Shown: positions 27,558-39,376 of the stretch, piece after piece
Layout of the letters: each line of letters starts with the position of its first letter
Position numbering within the stretch: position 1 is the first letter of the stretch
NCBI RefSeq assembly: GCF_001685355.1
Contig: NZ_CP016438.1
Coordinates: 8,184,001 to 8,248,000 of the forward strand
Source: Streptomyces lincolnensis
Lineage (GTDB): Bacteria; Actinomycetota; Actinomycetes; Streptomycetales; Streptomycetaceae
Direction of reading: 5' to 3'
DNA: 64,000 bases
Notes under the pieces: generated by a model
Database searches by the model: none
What the model saw: only the letters and a program-made list of their open reading frames with translations
Told to the model about the DNA's origin: nothing
Translations under genes and position numbers: made by a program

Positions 27558-28255
27558 GCCAGCGCCCCGGCCCACCGCTGCGGTTCCGGGGTCGGCAGGG
27601 GCTGGGCGGGGCGCACCAGGCCCGTCTCGTAGGCGAAGGTCACCGCCTGCACCCGGGCTCGGGCGCCGATCTTGGTGAGGATGTGGCTGACGTGGGACTT
27701 GACGGTCGTCGGGGCGATCGACAGCCGCTCGGCGATCTCCGCGTTGGAGCAGCCGCGGGCGACCGCGGTGAGCACGGCGCGTTCGCGTCCGGTGAGGCTG
27801 TCGAGCCGGTGTGCCCGGTCGGGAGCGGCGACCTCCACCGGGCGTTCCCTGCGGACGGCGTCGATGAGTTCGCGGGTCAGACCGGGTGAGACGACGGCGT
27901 CGCCGACGGCGACGGCGTGCACGGCGGCGGCCAGTTGCTCGGGTGTGACGTCCGGGAGCACGAATCCGCCGGCCCCGGCGCGCAGCGCGGCGTACATGGG
28001 CGCGTCGTCCCCGGAGGGGCTCAGCAGGAGGACGCGGGAGAACCGGGCGACGCGGCGCACCGTCTCCACGCCGCTCGGGCCGAGACCGCCGCCGTCCATC
28101 ACGACGACGTCCGGGTGGAGCCGCTCGCTCGTCCGGATCGCCTCGGCCGCGCCGGCCGCCTCCCCGATCACGGTGAGAGCGGGCTGGGCCGCCAGGAGCA
28201 GACGCAGACCGAGCCGCTGCAAGGACTGTCCGTGCACCACGAGAACGGTGGTCAT
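27545..28255 (-). CDS. Atypical LuxR-family response regulator with degenerate receiver
   Basis: A 236-aa protein with receiver (1-120) and LuxR HTH (~155-215; LTGRERAVLTAVARG, SNAEIAERL, TTVKSHVSHILTKIG). The phospho-acceptor position is kept (D54 in VVVMDGGG), but the acidic pair after beta-1 is missing (VLVVHGQSLQR instead of VDDQ) and the conserved Lys of beta-5 is Pro (GFVLPDV). It probably does not use normal Mg2+-dependent phosphorylation. No kinase gene is adjacent. ATG at 28255 follows AGGAAGGAC; longer starts are not family-like. Its upstream region carries two operator-like palindromes. Confidence 0.87.
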   Translation of the reverse strand: MTTVLVVHGQSLQRLGLRLLLAAQPALTVIGEAAGAAEAIRTSERLHPDVVVMDGGGLGPSGVETVRRVARFSRVLLLSPSGDDAPMYAALRAGAGGFVLPDVTPEQLAAAVHAVAVGDAVVSPGLTRELIDAVRRERPVEVAAPDRAHRLDSLTGRERAVLTAVARGCSNAEIAERLSIAPTTVKSHVSHILTKIGARARVQAVTFAYETGLVRPAQPLPTPEPQRWAGALAAAA

Positions 28256-28304
28256 GTCCTTCCTCCTGCCTTCTCTCTGAGGGCGACGCTCTGTACCGCT
28301 TCTA

Positions 28305-28321
28305 AACGAAACGGTTTCGTT
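28305..28321. promoter_or_regulatory. 17-bp operator-like palindrome, copy 1
   Basis: AACGAAACGGTTTCGTT: two perfect 8-bp arms (AACGAAAC / GTTTCGTT) about one central base, 50 bp upstream of the response-regulator start. The shape suits a TetR- or LacI-type dimer site. No such regulator is encoded nearby. Confidence 0.6.
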
Positions 28322-28354
28322 CACCTCGTTGAGTTGAGGCTACCCCCGGTATCT

Positions 28355-28371
28355 ATCGAAACGGCGTCGTT
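28355..28371. promoter_or_regulatory. 17-bp operator-like palindrome, copy 2 (imperfect)
   Basis: ATCGAAACGGCGTCGTT matches copy 1 at 14 of 17 positions and starts exactly 50 bp from it, nearly five helical turns, so both would face the same side of the DNA. It lies between the response regulator and the beta-galactosidase promoter and could control either or both. Confidence 0.5.
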
Positions 28372-28416
28372 TTCTTAGTGGTCTGCGTCACAGCTGGCCG
28401 ATAGGCGTCCCTGTAG

Positions 28417-32439
<4,023 letters not shown>

Positions 32440-32446
32440 CCCGCCG

Positions 32447-32478
32447 GGCCGGGGCGCCGTCGACACGGCGTCCCGGCC
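32447..32478. terminator. 14-bp convergent hairpin after beta-galactosidase
   Basis: Bases 32447-32460 pair with 32465-32478 (GGCCGGGGCGCCGT / ACGGCGTCCCGGCC, one G-T wobble) over a CGAC loop. It lies between the beta-galactosidase stop and the convergent ABC operon end, so it can serve both strands. Confidence 0.7.
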
Positions 32479-32511
32479 TCGGCCCCGGCTCCGGCTGCGG
32501 CTCCGGGAAAC

Positions 32512-34035
32512 TCAGCCGCCGAGCGGGACCCCTGTCGCCAGGGCCGCCGTCACCGGATGCGACGGCGAGGCGAACAGCCGTGCCGTGGGCCCCGATTCGA
32601 CGACCCGGCCCTCGGAGAGGACGACGAGGGTGTCCGTGCGGTCGGCGACCATACGCAGGTCGTGGCTGACCAGGACGAGCGCCAGACCCCGCTGCTCGCG
32701 CAGCCGGGCCAGCAGGTCCATCACGGCGACGGCGGTGTCCGCGTCAAGCGCGGAGGTGATCTCGTCGCAGATCAGCACGTCCGGATCGGCCGCCAACGCG
32801 CGGGCGATCGCGGCGCGTTGCCGCTGTCCGCCGGAGAGCTCGTGCGGCCGGCGGTCCGCGAAGGCCGCCGGCAGGCCCACGCTCTGGAGGAGCTCCAGGA
32901 CCCCTTCCGACGCCCGCGCCCGGTCCGTACGGCCGTGCAGGAGCAGGGGGCGGCGCAGCGTGGCCCCGATCGTGCGGCTCGGGTTGAGGGTGCCGAGCGG
33001 GTCCTGCGGGACCAGTTGGAGGCGTCGGCGCTGGTCCCGGGAGCGGCCTTGCGCGGCGGGGGAGAGGCGGGTGCCGTCCAGGGTCACCGTGCCCGCCGTC
33101 GGCCGGTGCAGTCCGACGAGGGTCCGCAGCAGCGTGGTCTTGCCCGAGCCGGAGACGCCGACCACGCCCACACTGCCTCCGGCGGCGACATCGAGGCCGA
33201 CGCCGTGCAGGACCGGGGTGCGGTGACCGCGGTGGGTGTGGGCGGCGTGCAGGCCGGAGGCGGCTAGGACGGTCGGACCCTCCGAGGGAGCGGGGACCGC
33301 GGCGGTACGGGGTGCGGGCACCGGGCGCGCGCCGCCCAGGTCCACCACCTCGTCGGCGAGCCGGGCCACCAGATCGGGATCGTGGCAGGCCAGGGCCACG
33401 GCGATCCGGTGGGTCCGGGCCAGGTGCCGCAGCAGGTCGGCGATCTCGTCGCGCAGTGCGGGATCCAGCCCGGCGGTGGGTTCGTCCAGGAGCAGTACCG
33501 CGGGACGGCGGGCGAGCGCCCGGGCGAGCGCCACCCGGCGCTGCTGTCCGCCCGACAGCCCGCCGATACGGCGGTCCGCGAGGCCCGTGCCGACCGGCAG
33601 CCGTACCTCGGTCAGCAGCGCCTCGATCGCCTCCCTGCCACGGTCGACGGCGACTTCGGCGAGCAGCCGGCGGACCTTCATGCGCGGGTTGAGACCGGAT
33701 CCCGGGTCCTGGCCGACGTAGGCGAGCCGGTGCCGGCGCAGGGCGCGCAGGTCCGCCGGGGGCAGGGTGAGCGGATCCCCGCCCAGGACGGCGAGCGTTC
33801 CGGCGGTGCGGCGGGCGCCGGGTGGCAGCGCGCCCGCGACGGCCCGCAGCAGGGTCGTCTTGCCGCAGCCGGAGGGGCCGGTGACGGCGGTGATACGGCC
33901 GGGGCGCAGCTCCAGGCGGGCGCCGTCCAGCAGCAGGCGGCCGTCCGGGGCGGCCACGGTCAGGTCCGCGACCTCGACCGCCACGTCCCCTTCGGACTCC
34001 TGTCCCTCGGGACGCCGGGTGGGCATGTGGTTCAC
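32512..34035 (-). CDS. ABC transporter ATPase with two fused nucleotide-binding domains (DppD-DppF type)
   Basis: A ~507-aa double ATPase of the peptide/nickel family. The first domain has Walker A GPSGCGKTT, signature LSGGQQRRVALARAL and LLLDEPTAGLD; the second has GVSGSGKTT, LSGGQRQRAAIARAL and ICDEITSALD. The second Walker B motif has I-C-D-E rather than L-D-E, still with the catalytic Glu. A GTG at 34035 overlaps the permease stop (GTGA) with GGAAGG upstream; ATG 34026 is the alternative. It energises the two permeases encoded just upstream. An iron box precedes the operon's first gene. Confidence 0.92.
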   Translation of the reverse strand: MNHMPTRRPEGQESEGDVAVEVADLTVAAPDGRLLLDGARLELRPGRITAVTGPSGCGKTTLLRAVAGALPPGARRTAGTLAVLGGDPLTLPPADLRALRRHRLAYVGQDPGSGLNPRMKVRRLLAEVAVDRGREAIEALLTEVRLPVGTGLADRRIGGLSGGQQRRVALARALARRPAVLLLDEPTAGLDPALRDEIADLLRHLARTHRIAVALACHDPDLVARLADEVVDLGGARPVPAPRTAAVPAPSEGPTVLAASGLHAAHTHRGHRTPVLHGVGLDVAAGGSVGVVGVSGSGKTTLLRTLVGLHRPTAGTVTLDGTRLSPAAQGRSRDQRRRLQLVPQDPLGTLNPSRTIGATLRRPLLLHGRTDRARASEGVLELLQSVGLPAAFADRRPHELSGGQRQRAAIARALAADPDVLICDEITSALDADTAVAVMDLLARLREQRGLALVLVSHDLRMVADRTDTLVVLSEGRVVESGPTARLFASPSHPVTAALATGVPLGG

Positions 34036-34877
34036 AGCGCGGGCACCGCCTTCCGGCCGGTCGCGGGGACGAGGGCGGCGGCCGCCAGATTGACGCTCAT
34101 GGCGAGCAGCCCGATGCCGATGCCGGGCGCGAGCACCGCCCAGGGGTTGAGGAGGATGCCGCCGGAGTTCTCGCGGATCATCAACGCCCAGTCGGCGGTG
34201 GGAGGTTGGGGGCCCACCTGGAGGAATCCGGCGGTGGCGACCAGGTACACGGCGGCGACGAAACGCAGCCCGAACAACGCCAGCAGGGTGGCCCGCAGGT
34301 TCGGCAGCACCTCCCGCACGACCAGGTACCACAGCCGCTCCCCGCCGACGGCCGCCGCCTCCACGTACCCGGTCGCGGCCACCGGCGCGGCCGCTCCCGC
34401 GACCAGCCGGACCGCGTACGGCACCCCCAGCACGACCGACACGGTGACGACGGCGAGCCGTCCGCCGTCGGGCCAGGACAGGGTGACCAGGAGGATGCCC
34501 AGGACGGCGGGCAGCAGCATCAGTACGTCGGCGGCGCGTTCCACGAGCCGGCCGACGGCCGGGCGCAGCGCGCCGACCGTGCCCAGCACGGCCGCGAGGA
34601 CCGTGACCAGGACGGCCACGAGCAGGGAGGTGACGACGAGTTCGCGTCCCCCGGCGAGCATCCGGCTGAGCACGTCCCGGCCCAACTGGTCGCCGCCCAA
34701 GGGTGCTTGACCGCCGGGCTCCGCGTAGGGCGCGGCGACCGGCGCGTCGATGGCGTGCGGGGCGAGCCAGGGCCCGATCAGCGCGAGCGTGACGAGCAGC
34801 AGCGCGGGGAGCACGCGCAGGACGGTGCCGCGCAGCGCGGGCCGTACGGCGGGCCGGGGTTTCACCAGGGTGCTCAT
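34032..34877 (-). CDS. ABC transporter permease, DppC type
   Basis: A 281-aa inner-membrane permease with about six segments. The N-terminal TM is followed by PLGGDQLGRDVLSRMLAGG, the hallmark of DppC/NikC-type subunits, and the EAA loop is EAAAVGGERLWYLVVREVLPN. The start overlaps the previous permease stop (ATGA) and the end overlaps the ATPase start, so the genes form one translational unit. It pairs with the DppB-type permease. Confidence 0.92.
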   Translation of the reverse strand: MSTLVKPRPAVRPALRGTVLRVLPALLLVTLALIGPWLAPHAIDAPVAAPYAEPGGQAPLGGDQLGRDVLSRMLAGGRELVVTSLLVAVLVTVLAAVLGTVGALRPAVGRLVERAADVLMLLPAVLGILLVTLSWPDGGRLAVVTVSVVLGVPYAVRLVAGAAAPVAATGYVEAAAVGGERLWYLVVREVLPNLRATLLALFGLRFVAAVYLVATAGFLQVGPQPPTADWALMIRENSGGILLNPWAVLAPGIGIGLLAMSVNLAAAALVPATGRKAVPAL

Positions 34878-35896
34878 GTGCGGCCTCCCGAGGCCCAGGT
34901 GCGTACCAGGTCGGCGAGCAGGAGCACACCGGTGATGACGACTCCCGTCACGGCGACCACCCCGGCGATCACCGGGCTGTCCCGGTCGGTGACGGCGCCG
35001 GCCAGCACGGAGCCGATGCCGGGGTAGTTGAAGACGGTCTCCACGACGACGGCCCCGCCCAGGAGCATGCCGGTCGACGTGGCGAGGCCCGCCGCGATGG
35101 TGGGCAGCGCGCCGGGCAGCAGGTGGTGGGTGAAGATCCGGTGCCGGGGGAGCCCGTCGAGGACCGCTGTCTCGATGTGGGGGGCCTTGGACTCGTCGGC
35201 GAGCGCGGCCCGCACGATCCGGGTGTTCCAGCCGATCTGCGGGACGGCCAGGGCGAGGGTGGGCAGCACGAGCATCTCCCAGGAGGCGGGTGAGCCGTCG
35301 GCGTCGGTGAGCGTGACGGCGGGCAGCCAGTCCGTCCACAGGGCGAAGACCAGCACCAGGGCCACCGCGACGACGAACTCCGGCAGCGCCAGGACGGCGG
35401 TCGCGCCGCCCGACACGGCCCGGTCCACCGCCCCGCCCGGCCTGGCCGACGCCCAGCAGCCCAGCGCCAGGGACACCACCAGGGTGACCAGCAGGGCCAG
35501 GCCACCGAGCAGCAGGGTGTTGGGGAACGGGCGGGAGAGCAGGTCGGCGACCGGCTCCCCGCGCGCGGAGGTGCCGAGGTCGCCGGTGGGCAGACCGGTC
35601 ATCCACTGCCCGAACCGCTCCAGGACGGGCCGGTCCAGGCCGAGCAGATGGCGGCGCGCGGCCAGGTCGGCGGCGCTCTCCCCGCGTTCGGAGGTGGCGG
35701 TCGCCGCGTCGCCGGGGAGCAGCTCGACGGCGGCGAACACGAACGCCAGCAGGACGGCCAGCAGCAGGGCCCGGCGTGCCAGTACGCCCGACACGTACCG
35801 GACGGCGCGCGACAGGGCCGGGACCGGCCGGGGACCGGTGCCCCCGGCCGGCCCGCCCCTGTCGTACCGCGCCGTCCGTGTCAGCGGGCCAGCCAT
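34874..35896 (-). CDS. ABC transporter permease, DppB type
   Basis: A 340-aa permease. The first TM segment (RRALLLAVLLAFVFAAVELL) is followed by the LPGD turn, ARRHLLGLDRPVLERFGQW and GDLGTSARGEPV typical of DppB/NikB subunits, with an EAA loop near TAVLDGLPRHRIFTHHLLPG. The ATG at 35896 overlaps the binding-protein gene by 16 bp; a longer start is not family-like. Forms the channel with the DppC-type subunit. Confidence 0.9.
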   Translation of the reverse strand: MAGPLTRTARYDRGGPAGGTGPRPVPALSRAVRYVSGVLARRALLLAVLLAFVFAAVELLPGDAATATSERGESAADLAARRHLLGLDRPVLERFGQWMTGLPTGDLGTSARGEPVADLLSRPFPNTLLLGGLALLVTLVVSLALGCWASARPGGAVDRAVSGGATAVLALPEFVVAVALVLVFALWTDWLPAVTLTDADGSPASWEMLVLPTLALAVPQIGWNTRIVRAALADESKAPHIETAVLDGLPRHRIFTHHLLPGALPTIAAGLATSTGMLLGGAVVVETVFNYPGIGSVLAGAVTDRDSPVIAGVVAVTGVVITGVLLLADLVRTWASGGRT

Positions 35897-37434
35897 GCCG
35901 ACTGGAGCTGGACACGCCCGTAGCCCGGCAGGGTGGGCAGCCCGCGCACCGCCGCCGCGGCGAGGTCGATGCCGTCCGCCATGCCCCACAGCAGGTAGCC
36001 GGACTCGTCGTGCTCGATCCGCTGGAGCTCGCGCAGCACCTTCGCGCGCTCGGCCGTGTCCTTGGTGCCCATCGCCTTGCGGTACGCCGCGTCGAACGCG
36101 GTGTTCTTCCAGCCGGCCTCGTTCTGGCCGGAGTCGGAGACCATGGTCTTGCTGGCGAAGAAGACCACGGAGTCGTTGGTGCCCCAGTAGGTGGTGTACA
36201 GATCGCCCTTGAGCCAGGTCCTGTCCCAGAACGTCGCGGACTCCTGCTTGACCACCTTCACCTTGATGCCGGCCTCGCGGACCTGGGAGGCGAAGAGCGT
36301 CGCGGACTCCGCGAGGCCGGAGATGTCCTCCGTGGTGAGCAGCTCGTACGTCCTGGACAGGTCGAAACCGGCCTCGTCCAGCAGCGACTTGGCCCTGGCC
36401 AGATCACGGGTGCGCTGGGCGATGTCCTTGGCGTAGGCGGGGTCGCCGGTGCCGAGGATGTCGTTGCCGACCGTGCCGTAGCCCGACAGCACCTGCTTGA
36501 CCATGGCCTCGCGGTCCACCGCGAGCCGGAGCGCCTCGCGCACCTTCGGGTCGGCGAACGGCCCGTCGGCGGTGCGCATCACGATCGGCATCGCCATGTC
36601 GTTGGGCCGGCGCACGACCTGGACGTCCTCGCGCCGCTCGGCCGTACGGGCCGCGACCGCACCGACGTTGGAGGCCACGTCGATCTGCCCGGCGAGCAGG
36701 GCGTTCGCCATCGCCTGCGGGCTCTCGAAGATCTTCACCTCGATCGCGTCGAGGAGGACGTCACCGCCGTACCAGTCCTCGTTGCGCACCAGCCGGGCGT
36801 TGCCCGAGCGGAACCAGTCCAGCTTGAACGGGCCGGTGCCCGGCGCCTTGCCGAGGTCCTTGTCGGCCGTGTCCTTCTTCAGGACGAAGGTGGTCAGCCG
36901 GGTCAGCTGGGGCAGTTCGGCGTTCGGGTAGTCGGAGACGAGTACGACGGTGCCGGTGCCCTCGGCCTTGATGTTCCCGGGCTTGATGCCGGGCAGCCGG
37001 GAAGCGCCCGAGGGCGTGTTGCGCAGCCGCTTGAGCGACCAGACGACGTCCTCGGCGGTGACCGGTGTGCCGTCGTGGAACGTCGCTCCCTCGGCGAGGG
37101 TGAACCGCCAGGTCTTCAGGTCGTCGGAGGGTGTCCAGCTCGCCGCGAGCCGGGGCGCGGTGTTGGGCCTGGCGCCGGGAACCGTCAAGGTGTCGTGGAC
37201 CAGCGAGATGATCAGGTAGTCGCTCTCGTTGGTCTGCGTGCCGTGCGGATCGCGCGTCACGGCCGAGGCGCGGCCCAGGGCGCCGACTCTGAGCGTGCCG
37301 CCCTTGCGAGGCTTCTCGTTCTTCTCCGACGGGGACTTGGACGAGGACTCGTCACCGCCGCCGCATGCCGCCAGGAGAGCGGCCGCGCCTATTCCGCCGC
37401 CGGCCCAGAGCACTTGGCGCCTGTTCACGTTCAT
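35881..37434 (-). CDS. Lipoprotein substrate-binding protein, SBP_bac_5 family
   Basis: A 517-aa lipoprotein. The signal peptide ends in a lipobox LLAACGGG (lipidated C24) and a Ser/Lys-rich tether. The body has the family-5 order: RGGT-like GGTLRVGAL, WTPSDDLKTWRFTLAEGATFHDGTPVTAEDVVWSL (the signature region), then YPNAELPQL and FADPKVREALRLAVDR. Family members bind oligopeptides, nickel or metallophores. A 19-bp iron box 32 bp upstream suggests iron-dependent expression and a siderophore-like or iron-peptide ligand. First gene of a four-gene operon. Confidence 0.92.
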   Translation of the reverse strand: MNVNRRQVLWAGGGIGAAALLAACGGGDESSSKSPSEKNEKPRKGGTLRVGALGRASAVTRDPHGTQTNESDYLIISLVHDTLTVPGARPNTAPRLAASWTPSDDLKTWRFTLAEGATFHDGTPVTAEDVVWSLKRLRNTPSGASRLPGIKPGNIKAEGTGTVVLVSDYPNAELPQLTRLTTFVLKKDTADKDLGKAPGTGPFKLDWFRSGNARLVRNEDWYGGDVLLDAIEVKIFESPQAMANALLAGQIDVASNVGAVAARTAERREDVQVVRRPNDMAMPIVMRTADGPFADPKVREALRLAVDREAMVKQVLSGYGTVGNDILGTGDPAYAKDIAQRTRDLARAKSLLDEAGFDLSRTYELLTTEDISGLAESATLFASQVREAGIKVKVVKQESATFWDRTWLKGDLYTTYWGTNDSVVFFASKTMVSDSGQNEAGWKNTAFDAAYRKAMGTKDTAERAKVLRELQRIEHDESGYLLWGMADGIDLAAAAVRGLPTLPGYGRVQLQSAWLAR

Positions 37435-37465
37435 TCGTCCTCGTTCCACGAGTGGGGCAAATTGC

Positions 37466-37484
37466 TTAGGTGTGCCTACCCTAA
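37466..37484. promoter_or_regulatory. Iron box (IdeR/DmdR1-type operator)
   Basis: TTAGGTGTGCCTACCCTAA is a 19-bp interrupted palindrome. Its reverse strand matches the actinobacterial iron-box consensus (TTAGGTTAGGCTAACCTAA) at 16 of 19 positions, with both TTAGG/CCTAA ends intact. It lies 32 bp upstream of the binding-protein start and 135 bp upstream of the divergent MATE gene, so Fe2+-DmdR1 should repress at least the importer. Confidence 0.8.
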
Positions 37485-37618
37485 GATCTTGCTGTACACA
37501 AGGGGGATTATCGTCGGACGTCCGTGGTGTGAGACGCCGACCCGCGTGTCCGCCCCGCCCCCGGGCCCGGCTATGGTCGCGCTGGTCAACCGACCGAACC
37601 CCGCGAGAACTGACACCG

Positions 37619-39028
37619 ATGCCGACACCGCTCACTACCCTGCTCCGTGACAGCCGCGCCCTGGCCACCCTCGCCGTACCGCTCGTCCTGACCCAGCTCG
37701 CCCAGGTCGCCCTCACCACCACGGACACGGTGATGATGGGGCTCATGGGCGCCGAGGCCCTGGCCGGCGGCGGACTGGCCATGGTGATCTTCAACCAGCT
37801 GCGCACCATGGGCGTCGGCATGGTCACCGCGGTGGGCAACCAGGTGTCCACGGCATCCGCCCACGCCGAGGACGCCGAACTCACCGAGGCCGCCCGGGAA
37901 GAGGTGCGGGACATCGTCCGCGCCGCCCTCGCGCTGGCCACGCTCTCCGGCCTCGTCGGCGCGCTCGTCATCCTGCTCGTCGGACGGGCCGTGGCCTTCC
38001 TCGGCCAGGACCCCGAGGTCGTCGACACCGCCTGGCCGCTCCTCCTCGCCCTCGCCCCCGGTCTGATCCCCTGTCTGTGGTTCCAGACGATCCGCCAGTT
38101 CACCGTCGGCATGCGTCGCCCCCAGGCGCTCCTCCAGATCACCATCGCCTCGGTCGCCGTCAACGCTGCCCTCAACTGGGGGCTCATCCACGGCAGTTGG
38201 GGCCTGCCCGAACTGGGCCTCACGGGTATCGGCGTCGCCACGTCCCTCGTGTACGGCCTGACCTGCGTCGCCCTGTACGTGTCCGCGCGCCGGGACCCGC
38301 TCCTGGCTCCCCTGATGGACATCCGTGTCTGGAAGGCCCGCCGGAGCACCCTGCGCCGGCTCACCGGCCTGGGCCTGCCGATCGCCGCCACCTACGGCTC
38401 CGAGGCCGGGTTCTTCTCCGTCGTCGCCCTCCTGATCGGCACGTTCGGCAGTGCCGCCCTGGCCGCCCACACCGCCGTCAACCAGCTCGTCTACATCGTC
38501 TTCCAGATCGCCGTCGGCCTCTCCCACGCCGCGTCCATCAACGTCAGCCGCGAACTCGCCCTCGACCGCGTCGCCGCCGCGCGGCGCATCAAGAACACCG
38601 CGCTGGCCTGCGCGGCGGCCGTGATGACGGTGGTCGGCGTCCTCTACCTCGCCGTCCCGAAGCTGGTCCTGCGCCCCTTCCTCGACCCCTCGTCACCCGC
38701 CGAGGCCGCCGCGATCGACATCGCCACGAGCCTGCTGCTGGTCGCGGCCGCCCTCCAGTTCTTCGACTGTGCCCAGAACATCGGCGTCGGTCTCCTGCGC
38801 GGCCTCGACGACACCAGGAGCGGCTTCCGCCTCACCCTCGTCGGCTACTGGCTCATCGGCCTGCCCGCCGCCTGGCTGCTGGGCCGCCCCGCCGGCCTGG
38901 ACACCGTCGGAGTCTGGCTCGGCCTCCTCACCGGCCTCGCCGCCACCGCGGTGCTGCTGCTGCGCCGCTACAACCGAAGCCTCGCGCTCCGTGCGACGAC
39001 GAGCGGCGAACCGGCTGCGGCGGCCTGA
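37619..39028 (+). CDS. MATE-family multidrug/metabolite efflux protein
   Basis: A 469-aa MATE exporter with twelve membrane segments in two six-helix halves. The first helix (LAVPLVLTQLAQVALTTTDTVMMG) is typical; TYGSEAGFFSVVALLIG and AAHTAVNQLVYIVFQIAVG mark the second half. The pump is driven by H+ or Na+. It is divergent from the iron-box importer and shares its 184-bp intergenic region, so it may export a siderophore or related metallophore (inference). ATG at 37619 has a poor ribosome-binding site, but longer starts would run through the iron-box region. Confidence 0.9.
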   Translation: MPTPLTTLLRDSRALATLAVPLVLTQLAQVALTTTDTVMMGLMGAEALAGGGLAMVIFNQLRTMGVGMVTAVGNQVSTASAHAEDAELTEAAREEVRDIVRAALALATLSGLVGALVILLVGRAVAFLGQDPEVVDTAWPLLLALAPGLIPCLWFQTIRQFTVGMRRPQALLQITIASVAVNAALNWGLIHGSWGLPELGLTGIGVATSLVYGLTCVALYVSARRDPLLAPLMDIRVWKARRSTLRRLTGLGLPIAATYGSEAGFFSVVALLIGTFGSAALAAHTAVNQLVYIVFQIAVGLSHAASINVSRELALDRVAAARRIKNTALACAAAVMTVVGVLYLAVPKLVLRPFLDPSSPAEAAAIDIATSLLLVAAALQFFDCAQNIGVGLLRGLDDTRSGFRLTLVGYWLIGLPAAWLLGRPAGLDTVGVWLGLLTGLAATAVLLLRRYNRSLALRATTSGEPAAAA

Positions 39029-39376
39029 GGGGGCGGGGGGTTCCTCGGGGCTGACGGGGTTGTCGCCGGGGCATGAGCTGGGTCCGGGGGCTGGTCGGCG
39101 GGCGGGAGCGGTCGCCGAGGCTGGGGGTTCGCCGGGGCGTAGACGCTGCGGCGAGGTTGGTCGAGGCCGTGATCCGGGTGCGGTCGGCGTGAGGTCCGCG
39201 CGTTCACGGGCACGGCCCAGTCGTCGGCGTGCGCATGGAGATCGAGACCAGAACGGACGCCGAGACCGGGTCACCGTCCCGGCGCGGTGGGTGAGCCGGC
39301 GCCCTCACCGAACACGGCGTCCTCACCGGACCCGGCGCCTTCAAGGGACTCGGTGCCCTCACCGGACCCGGCACGG
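39029..39376. other. Intergenic region between convergent MATE and MFS genes
   Basis: A 348-bp stretch with no supportable gene. It contains a four-copy 18-bp tandem repeat (separate entry). Open frames crossing it are Gly/Arg-rich on all strands and show no family features. No clear terminator hairpin was found. Confidence 0.5.
39301..39372. repeat. 18-bp tandem repeat, four copies
   Basis: Four head-to-tail 18-bp units begin at 39301, 39319, 39337 and 39355 (form GCCCTCACCGGACCCGGC). Units 2 and 4 are nearly identical and unit 3 is most diverged. The array ends 5 bp before the MFS stop on the other strand. Likely slipped-strand expansion. Confidence 0.65.
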
